Below, piece by piece: positions 26,174 to 29,741 of a stretch of 29,741 nucleotides of DNA; position 1 is the first letter of the stretch; the number at the start of each line of letters is the position of its first letter. The position numbers were made by a program, and so were the translations under genes. The notes under the pieces were generated by a model, which was not told the origin of the DNA, ran no database searches, and was given only the letters and a program-made list of their open reading frames with translations. Origin of the DNA: a virus; IMG/VR virus record IMGVR_UViG_3300035670_000980, positions 1 to 29,741 of that record. One strand, 5' to 3'.

Positions 26174-29100
26174 CTACTGTGAGGCATTTTCAGTTCTCAG
26201 TAGGTTGGTAGGATCGTCAATCATCGGAATCAAGATTCGATCCACAAAGAATTGAGTATTCGGGTCGAGAGTGCCGATGTCTCGCAGGAGACTCGTCAAC
26301 TCGATTTTGAGCATCCGCTTCGCCTCGTCCTCCGCATCGGTCGTTCCCTCGATCTGGCTCAGACGAGAGCGGTAAAGATCAAACGTCGCCAGGGCCTCAT
26401 CAATGTTCTTGGCCTCTTGCGGGACATCATCCCCGCGGGTCTCAAAGAGGTAGGCGAGCATTGGCCGGATTTCGACATCGACCAGTTGTTGCCTCTCGCC
26501 AACATTGATCTCAAAATCCCGTAGGTTGAGTTCGGGGAAGTCGGCCCGGATGAGACTTGCAGTTGCCGTTTTTCGCTCGCGCAATGCGGACAGATTCTCC
26601 CAAGCCCTGCTCGTGGCGTTCTGGTCTCCAGTTAGCCGTGCATCAAGATAGGCCTTTTCCGCCTCAGCGATGTACTGGTCCGCGTATTCCAACTCGGAGT
26701 AGTACGTCCACTTCCCGACCACGAACTGCGCCTCATTCATCATATCCACGTATGACTTGGGCATACGAAGACCAGCGCCCTGCAGCCAGGCCAGCATGTC
26801 AAAGGAGAACTCGCCCTCGCGTGGAATCAGGAAGGCTGCGCCAGTCTTGAAACGTCCGTCCTCGGCAGTGAGCAGGTCGCCGTTCTCCTTGACCCACTTC
26901 TCGCCTTCCTTCGTCGCCTGAACCGACGACAGTCCACTCAGCCCCCCGAACTCATCGCCAGACTCATAGGTAGACATCGTGTATGGAAGTTTGCTCGTTC
27001 CGAACGTCTCCACCCACTTGACCATGGCGTCCGCGAATGGGTTGAGAGACCCCTTTTCTGCTTCTACCTGGATCATCTGTCGCCACAGCGAGTCCATGTT
27101 TATGGCTCCGCCCTCGCGTGCGAAATCACTTACGTCGTTGGCTGTGATGCGCGGGGCGGTAAAGAGGGTAAAGCCACCGATGAATCGCATGACCAACATA
27201 GTTCGCACGAGACTGTCGAGGCTGTTGCGGTAAGCATTCTTCTCTGAGAGGGGAGCGTCCGCAGCGGGCATTAGGCCCGCAGCGGCCGAGACCTGGATCG
27301 CGTCCTTCATGGCCGACGCATACATTGAATGACGCTCATCTGTGTCGTACAGACCCAGAAGCCGAACAACGTGAGAGGGTAGAAGGCTATTCCAGATGGA
27401 CTGCCCCTCGGCGTACTCTCCCAGCACTGCCTGCTCAAACGAGCGCAATGCTGGGAACATTTCAAAGAGGCTCTTTAGGGGGAAGGCGGACAGAGGGCTT
27501 GACAGAGTTGGGAGCCACTGTTGAGGATCCGTCGAGGGAGCCACCATCCGGACGTACCCGCGCATTTCGTAGGAGCCCGGGTCGAGTTGCAGGGTCGAGA
27601 CCCCAAGCCACGAGGAAGCCGTTTGCACGGCTTCGATAACCTGCGCTGATCCGGGAAAGACGAAGTACTTTTCCTCATTCTCGTCCGTGTAGACGAAGCC
27701 AGTGTCATCAAGAACGTCGTAGGTAAGGGCAATCTTCCAGAATCCCTCTGGATAGTTCTTAGAGACGCGCAGGAATCTACGAGCGAAGTCTTCCGTCGCG
27801 CGGTAGAAGCGGGCCACGTTGCGCACATTCCAGGCAAGCAGCGTTCTGTTTGCCGGGTTGTCCGTGTAGGACAGGGTGAGTTCGTAGGCTCGATCCGTAG
27901 CAACCTTCGATGCCCGAATGCGGGCCGCCTTTTCACCCACCTGCTCAGCCAACTTCTTTTCCATTGGGTCGAGCAATCGCCTGCTGGTGAGGTAGTTCGC
28001 AAAGAAGATCGGCTCACGGGCGACGCGGGTGTACTGATCGCCCATCCAGGCCCACAACTTGTCGAAGGACTTGATCGAAGTTGCCATGGGGATAGTCGAG
28101 CGCTGGCGACCCAGCACATTGAGCGGGGCCTCACCGTTCTTTGCAATCTGCATGAGTTCATCTACGGATAGAACAGACTCACCCTCGATGTACCCACGAA
28201 CAACCCGATTGCCGTTGCCGTCCGGGACTGCAATCTTGTCCCACAGTTCTCGATTGAGCGTTCCGTCGGGACGGCTAAAGAGATTGCGCACATCCTGGAC
28301 GTAGCGTCGAGCAAACTCCTCGGACGTTACTCCGTCTTCGGCCATGGCGGCCATTCGCTCCTTGTAGCGGAAGACGGTGTCCTCGTCTATCGCTCGCGCC
28401 AGAACGGGGATGATGTCAGAGTCGGGTCGGTCCAACATGCCGATAGCCAATTTGCCGATGACGCCATCTCTGTCGGCGGCACCTTCAATGGCACTTTGCC
28501 AATACGTGTAGCGGAATGGGTTATCCCCTTGAAGGCTGATATCGCCCCACTCGCCAGGGTACGACACCCGGGCATTGAAGACGCCGTCATCACCGGTAAG
28601 TCCCAGATTAGCCGGATTAGCGACGGCATCGTCGCTCAGACTGGCTCCGCGGCCGATATCCGGCATGGAGCCACTGACGCCGAATCTGCTGGCTTCGGTT
28701 ACCTCGGCCAGCATCCTTTCGCCATGTTCCGTGATGAAGTCAATGAGGTACTGCTCCTCAATCGGGGTGTACCTGGCAAGTTTTTGCCGAGCAACTGCGC
28801 GAGCCACGAGCGAACGCATTTCATAAACGTCGCCCTTCTTCATCGCATTGATTGCCGAGATCTTCTCGGCGTCGGTCAACTCGTCATTGATGATCTTGAA
28901 AGTCGCTTTGAGGACCGGGCTATCGCCCTCGATCTCAACCTTGTTGGTTCCGTACACGACCTTGTTGACAATGCCAAGTTGCTTTTGCGGGTACGGCATA
29001 CCCTTGAAGACGTTTGTATTACCGACTGCTTTCCCGCGAATGGGAGGTAGAATGCCGCGGCCAATCTGAACTCCGCTTGCCCTCCGCTGTGCGGTCGAGA

Positions 29101-29741
29101 ATCGTCGTCCCTTCCAGAGAGCCCCAAAACTGCCCGCCGTCATGGCATAGAAGAGAAAGTCTTCAATCGCATTGCGCATGTAGTACCGCGGACCAGCCAG
29201 GGTTCCGAGTGACCAGGAGTCCACAATAGTTTGCGCAATATGATGATGTGTGAGACCGAAGGCCGCTCCAAAGAGGGATGATCGGACCCCAGCATTTTCC
29301 AGGACGGCAAAGTCGGGCAGGGCCGCATAGTCAGTGGTCTGCCACAGGTGTAGGGCGTGCTCCCGGCCATTGAAGTTGCTTGGTCGCTGTTGGATCTGTC
29401 GCGTTACATTGGCGATAGCGGACGAGTTTGCCGTGCCAGCAGCCGCGTCGCCGATCTGGATAAGCGCAACATTCTCGTCTGCCTGTAGTCGATTCAGAGA
29501 TTCAATGAGTTTCTGCTTGCGCCGTAGTTCCTGCGGTGAGGCTACAAGTGGGTCACCAGTAATCAGGATGGGGTTGAGGCGTCGGGTGCCATCCGGGTTT
29601 CTGGGTAGCAGGAAGTCGGCGTTTTCCTTAGTTGGTCCCTCGACATACTTGGGGAGTGCCTGGCCGGTAATCCCGTACTTTCTGAACGTGTCCATTGACA
29701 CAGCGGTCTCGGTGGCGCGGATATCCATGGCGTCGTCTAGG
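26174..29741 (-). CDS. very large internal virion protein, cut by the right edge
   Basis: The frame is open to the window edge: four codons (L-D-D-A) precede the first ATG at 29728, no ribosome-binding site is seen, so the true N-terminus lies outside and more than 1188 residues are missing an unknown number upstream. About residues 168-195 from that ATG read VDSWSLGTLAGPRYYMRNAI then EDFLFYAM, a hydrophobic amphipathic motif I associate with giant internal proteins of actinobacterial phages. Much of the remainder is helical and polar, with another hydrophobic patch (MLVMRFIGGFTLFTAP). No peptidoglycan hydrolase or polymerase motif is visible. An ejection or core protein is likely. Confidence 0.6.
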   Translation of the reverse strand, partial: LDDAMDIRATETAVSMDTFRKYGITGQALPKYVEGPTKENADFLLPRNPDGTRRLNPILITGDPLVASPQELRRKQKLIESLNRLQADENVALIQIGDAAAGTANSSAIANVTRQIQQRPSNFNGREHALHLWQTTDYAALPDFAVLENAGVRSSLFGAAFGLTHHHIAQTIVDSWSLGTLAGPRYYMRNAIEDFLFYAMTAGSFGALWKGRRFSTAQRRASGVQIGRGILPPIRGKAVGNTNVFKGMPYPQKQLGIVNKVVYGTNKVEIEGDSPVLKATFKIINDELTDAEKISAINAMKKGDVYEMRSLVARAVARQKLARYTPIEEQYLIDFITEHGERMLAEVTEASRFGVSGSMPDIGRGASLSDDAVANPANLGLTGDDGVFNARVSYPGEWGDISLQGDNPFRYTYWQSAIEGAADRDGVIGKLAIGMLDRPDSDIIPVLARAIDEDTVFRYKERMAAMAEDGVTSEEFARRYVQDVRNLFSRPDGTLNRELWDKIAVPDGNGNRVVRGYIEGESVLSVDELMQIAKNGEAPLNVLGRQRSTIPMATSIKSFDKLWAWMGDQYTRVAREPIFFANYLTSRRLLDPMEKKLAEQVGEKAARIRASKVATDRAYELTLSYTDNPANRTLLAWNVRNVARFYRATEDFARRFLRVSKNYPEGFWKIALTYDVLDDTGFVYTDENEEKYFVFPGSAQVIEAVQTASSWLGVSTLQLDPGSYEMRGYVRMVAPSTDPQQWLPTLSSPLSAFPLKSLFEMFPALRSFEQAVLGEYAEGQSIWNSLLPSHVVRLLGLYDTDERHSMYASAMKDAIQVSAAAGLMPAADAPLSEKNAYRNSLDSLVRTMLVMRFIGGFTLFTAPRITANDVSDFAREGGAINMDSLWRQMIQVEAEKGSLNPFADAMVKWVETFGTSKLPYTMSTYESGDEFGGLSGLSSVQATKEGEKWVKENGDLLTAEDGRFKTGAAFLIPREGEFSFDMLAWLQGAGLRMPKSYVDMMNEAQFVVGKWTYYSELEYADQYIAEAEKAYLDARLTGDQNATSRAWENLSALRERKTATASLIRADFPELNLRDFEINVGERQQLVDVEIRPMLAYLFETRGDDVPQEAKNIDEALATFDLYRSRLSQIEGTTDAEDEAKRMLKIELTSLLRDIGTLDPNTQFFVDRILIPMIDDPTNLLRTENASQ

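Overview
The window is part of the genome of a temperate tailed phage of an actinobacterium. Host assignment rests on a WhiB-type Fe-S regulator, a mini-protein matching the DNA-binding half of Lsr2, a helix-turn-helix protein of the type annotated as immunity repressor in actinobacteriophages, an r1t-like holin and a PGRP-type amidase. The N4-gp56-type major capsid protein, a set of large coiled-coil/low-complexity virion proteins, and the absence of a recognisable tape measure point to a short-tailed (podovirus-like) particle. That morphology is inferred. Terminase and portal genes are not in the window.

Layout. (1) 1-4138, plus strand: small genes with 4-nt or longer overlaps, many of them cysteine-rich (zinc-ribbon-like), including the WhiB gene; hairpins punctuate the blocks. 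(2) 4163-10098, minus strand: an early/replication operon that reads, in transcription order, 71-aa protein, Cas4-like nuclease, Cys-containing protein, mini-Lsr2, RecA/DnaB-type ATPase, Hjc-like resolvase, CHC2 zinc-finger primase part, Toprim primase part, Nmad1-like protein, small protein, metallophosphoesterase, sigma-like factor, one-TM protein and a 45-aa zinc ribbon. It ends at a bidirectional terminator shared with the plus-strand block. (3) 10099-12305: the lysogeny switch. It holds a regulatory region with CTCAGGT repeats about 55 nt apart, the repressor (minus), an attP carrying the 3' part of a tRNA gene, the tyrosine integrase (plus) and a small zinc-ribbon gene, closed by a strong bidirectional terminator. 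(4) 12420-29741, minus strand: the late region. Transcription enters from beyond the right edge and runs through large internal virion proteins, scaffold, major capsid protein, connector/tail genes, tail fibre and glycine-rich adhesin, the tail protein, two small membrane proteins and the amidase.

How it works together (inference): the repressor and integrase diverge around attP. Because attP is intact inside the window, the sequence represents the virion or circular form, not an integrated prophage. Integration into the host tRNA gene would place the regenerated tRNA directly upstream of, and co-oriented with, the repressor. The early operon supplies replication and recombination functions plus its own transcription factors. 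The late operon builds and releases the particle.
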